DNA of 15,010 nt from Methanosarcinaceae archaeon (GCA_030609665.1 JAUWBW010000013.1:1-15010), one strand, 5' to 3'; positions 7,261-13,916 are shown, counted from the first letter of the stretch. Program-made: numbers and translations. The notes: generated from the sequence alone by a model not told the origin.

Positions 7261-9292
7261 GGATATCGCGGAGTGTTTCCTCAAAGTCAAAATCCTCATC
7301 CACTTCCTCAGGAGCAACGCCAACGTAACGTCCGGGTGTCAAACTCCAGTCATTTGACTCAATCTCGGCACGGTCCACAAGCTTTACCAGCCCCTCCACA
7401 TCGCGCAGTTTCGCCTCAGGGAAACGCTCAGTGAGCCAGTGTGCCTGCCGCCAGAAATAACGCACCTGTTTGAGCTGCTCAACTACAATGTGGCGAACTT
7501 CGTCGGCGGCCTTGCGGGCGCGGATAACATCTCTGCCAACCCATTTCTCGCTCGACTTAGCGTTGCATTCGTTCTCGCAGATCTCAATGAGACGAGCGGC
7601 AAGCTTGTAGAGCAGATCGGTCTGCTTGATAAGGTCACGGCTCGATTCAGCCAGCGTAACGAGGCGGTCAACAGCCTGTTTAAGGTCGCCGTTCGTGGTC
7701 TTCTGCTGCTGCCAACCCGTTTCCTGTTCGTCGACAGCATCCTTGAACGCCTCGACATCAGCATGGAAAACAGGCAGGGCTTCGGCCAGTTCCTTCTGCA
7801 CTTCGGAGTGAAGAGCGTCATCAGCCAGCGTATCGAGGAAAGGTTGGATCGCATCATTCAGGGAATCGAGCGCTACGGTGAAATCAGGCAGAGGTTTTAT
7901 GGTCTCTTCGTTATCATCCTCGATACTGAAACAGCCCGTGCCTTCATCAATGGTTCGGTAGCAATAACCGGAAACGAGGTCAAGGTACTTCTCAATCTCG
8001 CCCCGATAAAGCCACACGATAGCCAGCAAATTCTGCTGCTGCTCAGGGCTGAAATCATATATTTTGCGTGTGACCTTGCGATAAACATTGCGTGCGTCGA
8101 TCATCAGCACTTTATCTCTGTATTCCTCCGGCTTGTCGCGATTCAGGAACCACAACTCACATGGCACTGTACGTGTGTAAAAGAAATTCGAGCGAATGGA
8201 AACCATCACATCCACGTCGCCTGTTTCAACCAGTTTCTGTCGCACCTTTGCCTCGCCGCCTCCTGCACTGGAAGCCTGTGACGACATGACAAAACCGCCC
8301 CTTCCGGTCTCATTCAAGTAACTGTAGAAATAGCTGATCCAGACATAGTTACCGTTTGAAACCTTCCCCTTCTTGTTAACCCCCGGCAGACCGAACGGCA
8401 GGCGTGGGTCTGATTTAACTTTGTCCGCGTCGATCTCATCAACGTTGAACGGGGGATTTGCCATCACGAAATCGGCTTTACCGACCAGTTCGTGAGGATC
8501 TTCATAATATGTAATAGCCTTCTGGATGTCACCTTCAAGACCATGAACAGCCAGATTCATCTTGGCCAGGCGAATAGTGGTGGCGTTCTTCTCTAACCCA
8601 CGGAAAGTAAGCCGTTCGGTAGGACTCTGCCCATGTTCCTCCACGATACGCGCACTTTGCACGAACATTCCGCCTGAACCGCAGGCAGGGTCCAGCACTG
8701 TACCTCCCTCAGGGTCGAGAACGTGGGCGATAAGTGACACCAACGAAACAGGCGTAAAGAACTCGCCGCCGTCGTGTGCTTTCTGGTCCGCGAATTGAGT
8801 GAGGAAGTACTCGTAAATACGACCGAAAACATCGCCTGAAACTTTTTTCAACTCGTCGGGGTTGAGTGTACGCAAAAGCTGCCCGAGTACATCGTTATCC
8901 AATTCCTGATATTCGCTTTTAGGCAAAACACCACGCAGGTTATCATAATCGTTTTCGATGGACTCCATCGCCTCAATTATGGCTTTGGCGCGGTCTTCAC
9001 TGTCGGGCAAGGCTACGAGATTGTCAAACTGAGCCTTTGGCTGAAGGAATATTGCGCTCTGCTGAGAAAAGTCCTCCTTGGCAAGTGACCGGGTTTTTCC
9101 GCCACGGGTGGGAAGATTTGCCTCGATACCATCCTTCACTGCAAGGTAGCGGCTATGTGCATGCCTGAGAAACACCAACCCCATCACAGGCATGAAGTAC
9201 TCATTACTGGCATAATTGGAGTTGGCTCGCATTGTATCTGCCGCACCCCAAAGGCGTTTTTCAATAGCTTCTATGTGTTCAAGTTGGGTCAA
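7178..9292 (-). CDS. hsdM: Type I restriction-modification methyltransferase subunit M
   Basis: HsdM transfers a methyl group from S-adenosylmethionine to adenine N6 in the site chosen by HsdS. The 704-residue product begins with an HsdM N-terminal domain (TQLEHIEAIEKRLW, then ANSNYASNEYFMPVMG). It has the cofactor motif DPACGSGGMF at about 201-210 and the catalytic NPPF at about 279-282, inside DFVMANPPFNV. It is longer than the roughly 530-residue E. coli protein because of a helical C-terminal part of about 230 residues, seen in one HsdM subfamily. I place the start at the TTG at 9292: it matches the usual family start (xTQLEHI), and GGAG lies 9 bases upstream. An ATG at 9322 would add ten residues without a visible ribosome site. 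The stop overlaps the DUF1016 start. Composition near 50-57% GC resembles bacterial systems, so transfer is likely. Confidence 0.95.
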   Translation of the reverse strand: MTQLEHIEAIEKRLWGAADTMRANSNYASNEYFMPVMGLVFLRHAHSRYLAVKDGIEANLPTRGGKTRSLAKEDFSQQSAIFLQPKAQFDNLVALPDSEDRAKAIIEAMESIENDYDNLRGVLPKSEYQELDNDVLGQLLRTLNPDELKKVSGDVFGRIYEYFLTQFADQKAHDGGEFFTPVSLVSLIAHVLDPEGGTVLDPACGSGGMFVQSARIVEEHGQSPTERLTFRGLEKNATTIRLAKMNLAVHGLEGDIQKAITYYEDPHELVGKADFVMANPPFNVDEIDADKVKSDPRLPFGLPGVNKKGKVSNGNYVWISYFYSYLNETGRGGFVMSSQASSAGGGEAKVRQKLVETGDVDVMVSIRSNFFYTRTVPCELWFLNRDKPEEYRDKVLMIDARNVYRKVTRKIYDFSPEQQQNLLAIVWLYRGEIEKYLDLVSGYCYRTIDEGTGCFSIEDDNEETIKPLPDFTVALDSLNDAIQPFLDTLADDALHSEVQKELAEALPVFHADVEAFKDAVDEQETGWQQQKTTNGDLKQAVDRLVTLAESSRDLIKQTDLLYKLAARLIEICENECNAKSSEKWVGRDVIRARKAADEVRHIVVEQLKQVRYFWRQAHWLTERFPEAKLRDVEGLVKLVDRAEIESNDWSLTPGRYVGVAPEEVDEDFDFEETLRDIHVELEDLNAEAVKLAATIKNNFEELGI

Positions 9293-9301
9293 TTTGTGAT
9301 T

Positions 9302-9305
9302 CTCC
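9302..9305 (-). promoter_or_regulatory. Ribosome binding site deciding the hsdM start
   Basis: GGAG on the minus strand ends 9 bases before the TTG at 9292. It lies inside the region that would be coding if the upstream ATG at 9322 were used. Together with the family alignment it favours the TTG start. Confidence 0.6.
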
Positions 9306-9328
9306 GTTTTTTTTATAATCAAGCCATT

Positions 9329-9346
9329 TTATTTAAGAAGTCTTAA
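9329..9346 (-). promoter_or_regulatory. Putative promoter of the restriction operon with overlapping palindrome
   Basis: On the minus strand TTAAATAA (9329-9336) is a good archaeal TATA box. Transcription starting about 25 bases downstream (near 9308) would leave a leader just long enough for the GGAG site before the TTG. A perfect 6+2+6 palindrome, TTAAGA-AG-TCTTAA (9333-9346), overlaps the upstream edge of the box and could be a repressor site controlling the restriction genes. No binding protein can be assigned. Confidence 0.4.
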
Positions 9347-9488
9347 GCAACATAATGTATAAGACCGTTGATATCTGAACTTATGTGTGTATATACTATT
9401 TTGTTTAGCATTTTAGTTTTGACTATCATTGTACACCCCATTAGTTACTATCTATATTAACATAATTATTTGTTAATGTGCTCGTATT
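9347..9488. other. AT-rich intergenic DNA with one inverted repeat
   Basis: I see no gene here. An inverted repeat with 7-base arms, ATTAACA and TGTTAAT, and an 8-base loop lies at 9456-9477, just past the end of the phosphatase relic. It could be a weak hairpin or a protein site. The stem is short and AT-only apart from one pair, and no T-run follows it in the sense expected, so I do not call it a terminator. Confidence 0.5.
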
Positions 9489-9948
9489 TTACATTACCAC
9501 CCATAAAACCAACCCCAAAAACTCCTCATCCCAAACCCCCTTCGCAGAGTACAACGACAACAACCTCCCCCCAAACCACCACTTAAACCCTTCTTCAACC
9601 ACCGAATGCCCTCGAACCATCCGCTCCAGCCCATAGACCCGCAAAAACTCATCAAAAACACATCCTCGCCGAAGGTCGCATTTCAAAACCACGGGGTGAC
9701 TCACCAATTCTATCCATTTCAGATGGATCGTTCCAAACATACGGATATGCATCCTCTTTCGTGATCTCCGAGAGTTTCACAGGTCCGGGGATTCCGGAGT
9801 GGACACAGAATATCTTATCTGAAATGACCGCACCGACCGGCATCTTATCAAACACATTATTTATCGAAGCAAACAGGTCTTCATCATTTACTGCCGCGCT
9901 CCCCGCGATTATATATCTTGATCGATTGTAATTTGTATATGGTATTAG
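9489..9948 (-). pseudogene. Degenerate PPP-family Ser/Thr protein phosphatase, C-terminal part
   Basis: The minus strand encodes the C-terminal half of a metal-dependent PPP phosphatase in broken frames. Frame one (9948 to 9652) reads VFDKMPVGAVI, then KIFCVHSG (the HGG metal-ligand region, with Ser for the first Gly), then VWNDPSE and ESPRGF, and stops. After it FGEDVF is found in a second frame. FDEFLRVYGLERMVRGHSV, then EEGF and LLSLYSA, follow in a third frame ending at 9489. These match the family order FxLPxAAxI, KIFCxHGG, WSDP, SxRGxxxxFG, RxHxxxxxGY, FSAPxY. At least two frameshifts fall within about 20 bases. The N-terminal motifs GDxHG, GDxVDRG and GNHE are absent, and an in-frame stop lies at 9949-9951. 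The gene is therefore dead and 5'-truncated, perhaps by arrival of the restriction island or the oxidoreductase block. Confidence 0.85.
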
Positions 9949-10085
9949 TTAACATTGTTTGATCTTTAGCTATACGTATTTCTAGTAAATCAGAGTGGTA
10001 GCGGGGGTCTTCTTCTAATCGCTAGCCATATATCGCATTGAGTTTATCTCTGCTATAATAGTAATTGGGAGTTGATACAATTCCA
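9949..10085 (+). promoter_or_regulatory. Leader and putative promoter of the ferredoxin-oxidoreductase genes
   Basis: No gene is seen here. CATATATC (10027-10034) is a TATA-like box; transcription from about 10056 would give a 30-base leader. A second candidate, CTATAATA (10053-10060), would make the message almost leaderless. GGAGTTGAT (10068-10076) differs by one base from the consensus GGAGGTGAT and ends 9 bases before the ATG at 10086. It selects that start over an in-frame TTG at 10065. Confidence 0.45.
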
Positions 10086-10529
10086 ATGAGGATAAAAGTA
10101 GCAAACCAGGCTCGTTGCATTGGATGTTTTTCTTGCATGATGGCTTGTGCCAGAACTTATTATGATACGGTTTCACTGAAGAACAGTGCAATTGATATTC
10201 AAACAAGCGGGGGAATTGAGAGTGCATACGTCGCCGTTGTCTGCCATGCATGCATTGAGCCGCCATGTGCAAAGGTATGCCCGACAGGTGCACTAGTTAA
10301 AAGAAAAGGTGGCGGAGTTGTATTCCACAAAGACCTGTGTACAGGTTGTGAACAATGCGTAGGTGCATGCCTTGTCGGTGCAATACACATGGATAGGGAT
10401 GCAAAAGCAATTGTTTGTAAGCATTGTGGAATATGTACATCTTTTTGTCCACATGATGTCCTTGAAATGAGAAAAGTTGGTGATGCTGATGACATGCATA
10501 CAAAAACATCATGCGAGGAGGTGAAGTAG
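10086..10529 (+). CDS. Four-cluster ferredoxin, electron-transfer partner of the aldehyde oxidoreductase
   Basis: This 147-residue protein has sixteen cysteines in four groups: 11-14-17-21, 53-56-61-65, 85-88-91-95 and 111-114-117-121. They appear as CIGCFSCMMAC, CHACIEPPCAKVCP, CTGCEQCVGAC and CKHCGICTSFCP. This is the pattern of DmsB/AorA-type iron-sulfur subunits that carry four [4Fe-4S] clusters. It should pass electrons between the tungsten enzyme encoded next and a soluble carrier. No signal peptide or membrane segment is visible, so it is cytoplasmic. The ATG is chosen for its near-consensus ribosome site. The gene ends in TAG, directly followed by the GTG of the next gene in the same frame, with the next gene's ribosome site inside its last codons. 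Coupled translation is expected. The physiological electron acceptor is not deducible. Confidence 0.88.
   Translation: MRIKVANQARCIGCFSCMMACARTYYDTVSLKNSAIDIQTSGGIESAYVAVVCHACIEPPCAKVCPTGALVKRKGGGVVFHKDLCTGCEQCVGACLVGAIHMDRDAKAIVCKHCGICTSFCPHDVLEMRKVGDADDMHTKTSCEEVK
10517..10524 (+). promoter_or_regulatory. Consensus ribosome binding site for the oxidoreductase gene
   Basis: GGAGGTGA, a full match to the archaeal anti-Shine-Dalgarno sequence, lies 5 bases before the GTG at 10530. It supports independent initiation at GTG rather than at the ATG three codons later, and argues against obligatory readthrough of the TAG. Confidence 0.8.
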
Positions 10530-12302
10530 GTGCCAAACATGTCTTCTGTATCCGGTCTTGCAAGTGTATTATACATTAATCTTACCAATGAGACCTCAAA
10601 AGTTGTGAACCGACAGGATCTACATGATAAATATCTTGGTGGCACCGGTGTTGCGACCATGTTGATGCATGAAGAGTTCAAAGAAGGAACAGATGCTCTT
10701 GATCCTGAATCGCCCATAGTACTTAGCATCGGACCGTTGTCCGGTATTTTCCCATGCTGCACAAAAGTGGTTGCCATGTTCAGATCCCCACTTACAGGGG
10801 AATTCGGTGAATCACATGCAGGCGGGCGACTTGCAATGGCAATGCGGTTTGCAGGGTACAGTTCTATTGTTATCACAGGACGCGCAAAACGTCCGGTTTA
10901 CCTTTCGATCTATAATAACGACATCAGGTTTAAAGATGCATCTTCCATCTGGGGATTGTCTTCAACAACTGATATCGGGAAGATCTTGCGTAATGTTGAA
11001 CCGAGTGCTGGCAAACGAAGTATCATTAGAATTGGAACGGCTGGGGAAAATAGGATCAGATATGCAAATGTCAATGTTGATACATATCGCCATTTCGGAC
11101 GTCTGGGTCTTGGTGCAGTGTTTGGTGCCAAGAATTTGAAAGCCATAGTGGTTTCAGGTGATGGAGAAATTGAAGTGCCTTCTAAAAGTGCATATTCAAA
11201 AATATATAAAGAAATATTCACAAATATTGTTGAAACCGACCTTATGGAAAAATATCACAACCTTGGCACAACCGAAAACATACTCCCCTTAAATGAATTG
11301 AATGGACTGCCAACAAGGAATTTGCAGCAAACATTCTTCGAATATGCTGAAATGATATCGGGCGAGAACTTTGCTGACAATTACCTTATTCGAAAGATCT
11401 CATGTGCCCACTGTCCAATTGGGTGCATACACATTGCAATGTTAAAAACATCATTCGGACCCTCACATGAATACGAGGTTAGGCACATTTCATACGATTA
11501 TGAATTGGTATATGCACTTGGTACAAACCTTGGCATACTCACACCGGAAGGCGTATTAGAGTTAATAGACAAGTGTGAGCAGTATGGTGTAGATATAATC
11601 AGTATAGGTGTTGTTCTGGCATGGGCAACAGAGATGTCCATGCAAAAAAGGTTCACAACAGAGGAGACGAAAGAGGTTTTATTAAAGTGGGGCGATGTCA
11701 AGAATTATCTTCGTGCGATCGACCTGATAGTCGAGTCACCAAATGAATTTTATTCTGCACTCGCAAAAGGCGTGGTATTTGCTTCAGGAAAGTATGGAGG
11801 AGAGGACTTTGCCATACAGGCTGGTGGACTCGAAATACCCGGATACCACACAGGTGTTGGAAACCTTGTAGGATTGACAGTTGGGGTCAGGCACTCACAT
11901 CTGGACAATGGAGGATACAGTGTTGACCAAAAAGCGTTCAAGAACAATCTTTCGGATGAAGAAATTGTTGATATGCTAATCTTTGAAGATGACATACGGG
12001 GAGTTCTTACATCACTTACCATCTGCCTGTTCGCACGTGCTATTTACACGTATGATGCCATCATTGAGGCTCTTGCTACAATAGGCATAGAACGATCGGA
12101 AGAAGAACTCATTGAACTTGGCAGGGATATTTTCATGAAAAAATATGAACTAAAACGAAAGTTTGGTTTTGACCTCGATGATGTAACTTTCCCATCCAGA
12201 TTTTTTGAAACGGCTTCCACAAATGGTATGATCGATGAAGCGAGAGTTCAAAATGTTCTCTCTATGTACAAGAAAAAACGATGGGGGGCAGATAGGACGT
12301 GA
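10530..12302 (+). CDS. Tungsten-dependent aldehyde ferredoxin oxidoreductase family protein
   Basis: AOR-family enzymes oxidise aldehydes to acids (or run in reverse) with a bis-pterin tungsten cofactor and one [4Fe-4S] cluster. The 590-residue length is typical. The N-terminal domain shows YLGGTGVATMLM, FRSPLTGEFGESHAGG and RIGTAGENRIRYANVNV. Cluster ligands are C292-x2-C295-x3-C299 and C499. E325 (in YELVYALGTNLGI), D355 (in GVDIISIG) and the histidines in GVRHSHLDN (455, 457) fit the active-site pattern. The second pterin-binding motif, usually DxxGLC, reads TSLTIC at 494-499, so the Asp and Gly are replaced. The enzyme therefore belongs to a divergent subgroup, and the substrate is unknown. 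A consensus ribosome site precedes the GTG. The ferredoxin gene immediately upstream makes an AorA-AorB-like pair; no FAD subunit gene is seen. Confidence 0.92.
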   Translation: MPNMSSVSGLASVLYINLTNETSKVVNRQDLHDKYLGGTGVATMLMHEEFKEGTDALDPESPIVLSIGPLSGIFPCCTKVVAMFRSPLTGEFGESHAGGRLAMAMRFAGYSSIVITGRAKRPVYLSIYNNDIRFKDASSIWGLSSTTDIGKILRNVEPSAGKRSIIRIGTAGENRIRYANVNVDTYRHFGRLGLGAVFGAKNLKAIVVSGDGEIEVPSKSAYSKIYKEIFTNIVETDLMEKYHNLGTTENILPLNELNGLPTRNLQQTFFEYAEMISGENFADNYLIRKISCAHCPIGCIHIAMLKTSFGPSHEYEVRHISYDYELVYALGTNLGILTPEGVLELIDKCEQYGVDIISIGVVLAWATEMSMQKRFTTEETKEVLLKWGDVKNYLRAIDLIVESPNEFYSALAKGVVFASGKYGGEDFAIQAGGLEIPGYHTGVGNLVGLTVGVRHSHLDNGGYSVDQKAFKNNLSDEEIVDMLIFEDDIRGVLTSLTICLFARAIYTYDAIIEALATIGIERSEEELIELGRDIFMKKYELKRKFGFDLDDVTFPSRFFETASTNGMIDEARVQNVLSMYKKKRWGADRT

Positions 12303-12312
12303 TCATTTGGAA

Positions 12313-12474
12313 ATGATGGGAAATTGCACGATATGCGGAAGAACAGGGAAGTTGTTCACCTGCATGCTGTGCGGAAGGCTTGTTTGCAGGAATTGTCTGG
12401 ATACGTCAACTGGCGTGTGCATACAATGCGCACGCGGCAGGGGAACTGCTTTTCAAGGCACAAGGATCGATTAA
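12313..12474 (+). CDS. Small eight-cysteine zinc-binding protein
   Basis: This 53-residue basic protein starts MMGNCTICGRTG. Its eight cysteines are at 5, 8, 17, 20, 25, 28, 36 and 39 (CxxC-x8-CxxC-x4-CxxC-x7-CxxC). The spacing suits two zinc ions in a cross-brace or ribbon fold, of the FYVE/RING or zinc-ribbon sort. It begins 10 bases after the oxidoreductase stop and is probably in the same transcript. The ribosome site is weak (GTGATC overlapping the previous stop). The frame extends upstream to 12235 but overlaps the oxidoreductase, so the ATG at 12313 is preferred. A role in protein or nucleic-acid contact is likely from the fold alone; a link to cofactor assembly of the tungsten enzyme is only a guess. 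It is not a ferredoxin by spacing. Confidence 0.72.
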   Translation: MMGNCTICGRTGKLFTCMLCGRLVCRNCLDTSTGVCIQCARGRGTAFQGTRID

Positions 12475-12500
12475 TTCCGTGTTTGATGGCACATGAATTT

Positions 12501-12541
12501 GATATAGTAAATCTTATATCGAATTAGTGCACCATGTGCAC
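12501..12541. promoter_or_regulatory. Two inverted repeats before the RHH regulator gene
   Basis: GATATA (12501-12506) and TATATC (12515-12520) form an inverted repeat with an 8-base spacer, overlapping likely TATA boxes. GTGCAC-CAT-GTGCAC (12527-12541) is a second inverted repeat 10 bases before the start codon at 12551. Their place fits an operator for self-repression by the RHH protein encoded next, but neither site recurs elsewhere that I could see. Confidence 0.45.
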
Positions 12542-12550
12542 CCGGTACAT

Positions 12551-12781
12551 ATGGACGAATCAAAAGAATCTAAAGTCAAATTTGGCATATCCATCAACAA
12601 AGAACTGGTGCAAAAGATCGATGGAATCGTAGAACAGTCTGATTACTTAAAGATAAGCAGATCTGAAATAATCGAATCCATACTCTGGAAGTACGTACTC
12701 AGACACATGGATGAGAAAGAACTTGCAATCAATGCTGTTGAACTTGTAATACGAAACCGCAAAGGTGAACTTCTCGTATAG
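12551..12781 (+). CDS. Ribbon-helix-helix (CopG/NikR-like) transcriptional regulator
   Basis: This 76-residue protein reads VKFGISINKELVQKIDGIVE, then KISRSEIIESILWKYV. It is a beta strand with two helices, and the SRSEII turn is typical of MetJ/Arc/CopG DNA-binding folds. Such proteins bind operators as dimers through the paired strands. No metal-binding C-terminal domain of the NikR kind follows, only about 30 extra residues. The ATG at 12551 is chosen because the fold begins just after it; an in-frame GTG at 12527 would lie inside a palindrome. The gene is 76 bases downstream of the small zinc protein, with palindromes in between that suggest autoregulation. It converges on the repeat-rich RHH gene, 28 bases away. 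Its regulon is probably local, though that is inference. Confidence 0.82.
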   Translation: MDESKESKVKFGISINKELVQKIDGIVEQSDYLKISRSEIIESILWKYVLRHMDEKELAINAVELVIRNRKGELLV

Positions 12782-12809
12782 ATCATTTAAATGCAACTGC
12801 AGACCTACA

Positions 12810-13889
12810 TCATACCCTGACTAAATAGTCTGTACCATCTTTTGTAGTAGATGATAATGTGCCCGCACTTATCAACTGGTTTATTTTTCCATCAATCTCA
12901 TGTGGCTCATACCTTTTAGAAAGCAAACTTTTGATGATACTTCTCTTAATTTCAGCCCCACGGGGCATATACATCAAAATATTTCCTTCCAGTTTATCTG
13001 GTTTGCCGACTGGCTGTGGCGGCGTGGGTGGTACCGAAGGTGGCGCATGAGCCGGAGCTGGCGATGGTTCAAATATCGGTGGAGGGGGAGTTGCAGCCGG
13101 CATAGGGGGCGCAGTGGGAACTTCCTCCGCAGGTGCAAAGTCTGGCATAACAAGAGGTGGTTGTTCTGGAAACTCTTCGGGTGGTGCAAGATCAGGCATA
13201 ACAAATGCTGGTTGTTCTGGTGCTTCTTCGGGTGGTGCAAGATCAGGCATAACAAATGCTGGCTGCTCTGGCGCTTCTTCGGGTGGTGCAAGATCAGGCA
13301 TAACAAGGGGTGGTTCTGCCACCACATCTTCTATTGACGTTGGTTCTGGCATTGCAATTTCCGGTTCAGTCACAACATCTTCTGTTGGCGTTGGTTCTGG
13401 CATTGCAATTTCCGGTTCAGTCACAACATCTTCTGTTGGCGTTGGTTCCGGCATTGCAATTTCCGGTTCAGTCACAACATCTTCGGTTGGTGTTGGTTCC
13501 GGCATTGCAATTTCCATTTCTGCCCCTACATCCTCTGTTGGTGTTGATTCCGGCATTGCAATTTCCGGCTCAGTCACAACATCTTCGGTTGGTGTTGGTT
13601 CTGGCATTGCAATTTCCGGTTCAGACAGGACCGCTTCAACGGGTTTTCCCTCAACTACCTGCACCATTGTTTCAATTTCGCTTGTAGGAGGCATTGATTG
13701 CAGCATGGATTGGATTAACTCTAATTGGGTTTCAACCTCATTCAATCGTTCAGCCAATCCTTCATTTGAATCCACTACCCCAGATGACAATTCCTGCTCG
13801 ATAATATTGCGCACAAATAAACTTTTGTTCTCGATCTCGTTCAATCGCTCAAAAAGTTCATCGGACATACTAATTGTAAGTCGTTTCAT
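12810..13889 (-). CDS. RHH protein with ten 17-residue repeats and a C-terminal winged-helix-like domain
   Basis: This 359-residue protein has four parts. Residues 1-35 form an RHH domain (MKRLTISMSDELFERLNEIE, then SLFVRNIIEQEL). Residues 40-66 look like a coiled coil (LAERLNEVETQLELIQSML). Residues 90-259 are ten tandem 17-residue repeats: six of the type EPEIAMPEPTPTEDVVT and four of the type QPAFVMPDLAPPEEAPE. A Pro-rich linker (260-297) follows. Residues 300-359 (AEIKRSIIKSLLSK, HEIDGKINQLISAGTL, DGTDYLVRV) resemble a winged helix. It would be a DNA-binding dimer with a long acidic, extended spacer and a second DNA- or protein-binding head. I know of no described protein with this plan. 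The start is fixed by GAGTTGAT 3 bases upstream and by the RHH fold. It lies 83 bases downstream of mtrH, behind its own palindromic promoter. Confidence 0.85.
   Translation of the reverse strand: MKRLTISMSDELFERLNEIENKSLFVRNIIEQELSSGVVDSNEGLAERLNEVETQLELIQSMLQSMPPTSEIETMVQVVEGKPVEAVLSEPEIAMPEPTPTEDVVTEPEIAMPESTPTEDVGAEMEIAMPEPTPTEDVVTEPEIAMPEPTPTEDVVTEPEIAMPEPTPTEDVVTEPEIAMPEPTSIEDVVAEPPLVMPDLAPPEEAPEQPAFVMPDLAPPEEAPEQPAFVMPDLAPPEEFPEQPPLVMPDFAPAEEVPTAPPMPAATPPPPIFEPSPAPAHAPPSVPPTPPQPVGKPDKLEGNILMYMPRGAEIKRSIIKSLLSKRYEPHEIDGKINQLISAGTLSSTTKDGTDYLVRV
13113..13622 (-). repeat. Ten tandem 51-bp coding repeats (six type A, four type B)
   Basis: The 510-bp block is exactly ten units of 51 bp with no spacers, each coding 17 residues of the RHH repeat protein. 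Type A units (13317-13622) are nearly identical to one another in DNA. Type B units (13113-13316) are similar among themselves and share the xxxMPxxxPxEexxx skeleton with A. Near identity suggests recent expansion by slippage or unequal recombination, always in frame. Confidence 0.95.
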
Positions 13890-13892
13890 AGC

Positions 13893-13900
13893 ATCAACTC
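13893..13900 (-). promoter_or_regulatory. Ribosome binding site of the RHH repeat gene
   Basis: GAGTTGAT on the minus strand differs by one base from GAGGTGAT and ends 3 bases before the ATG at 13889. It is the same variant as that before the ferredoxin gene. Confidence 0.55.
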
Positions 13901-13916
13901 AGATCATTCATCTTGT

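Noticed and set aside
7439..8281. Plus-strand ORF of 280 codons
   Set aside because: It lies antisense to a well-conserved part of hsdM, and its translation shows no recognisable motif.
9456..9477. Transcription terminator hairpin
   Set aside because: The 7-bp stem is almost all A and T, and no clear T-run follows it on the strand of either neighbouring unit.
10065..10085. TTG as start of the ferredoxin gene
   Set aside because: It has no ribosome site and overlaps the near-consensus site that serves the ATG at 10086.
10199..10876. Minus-strand ORF of 225 codons
   Set aside because: It is antisense to the cysteine motifs of the ferredoxin and the start of the oxidoreductase, with no family features of its own.
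13113..13622. CRISPR-like array of regular repeats
   Set aside because: The 51-bp units abut with no spacers and are exactly in frame in a single protein, so they are coding repeats.
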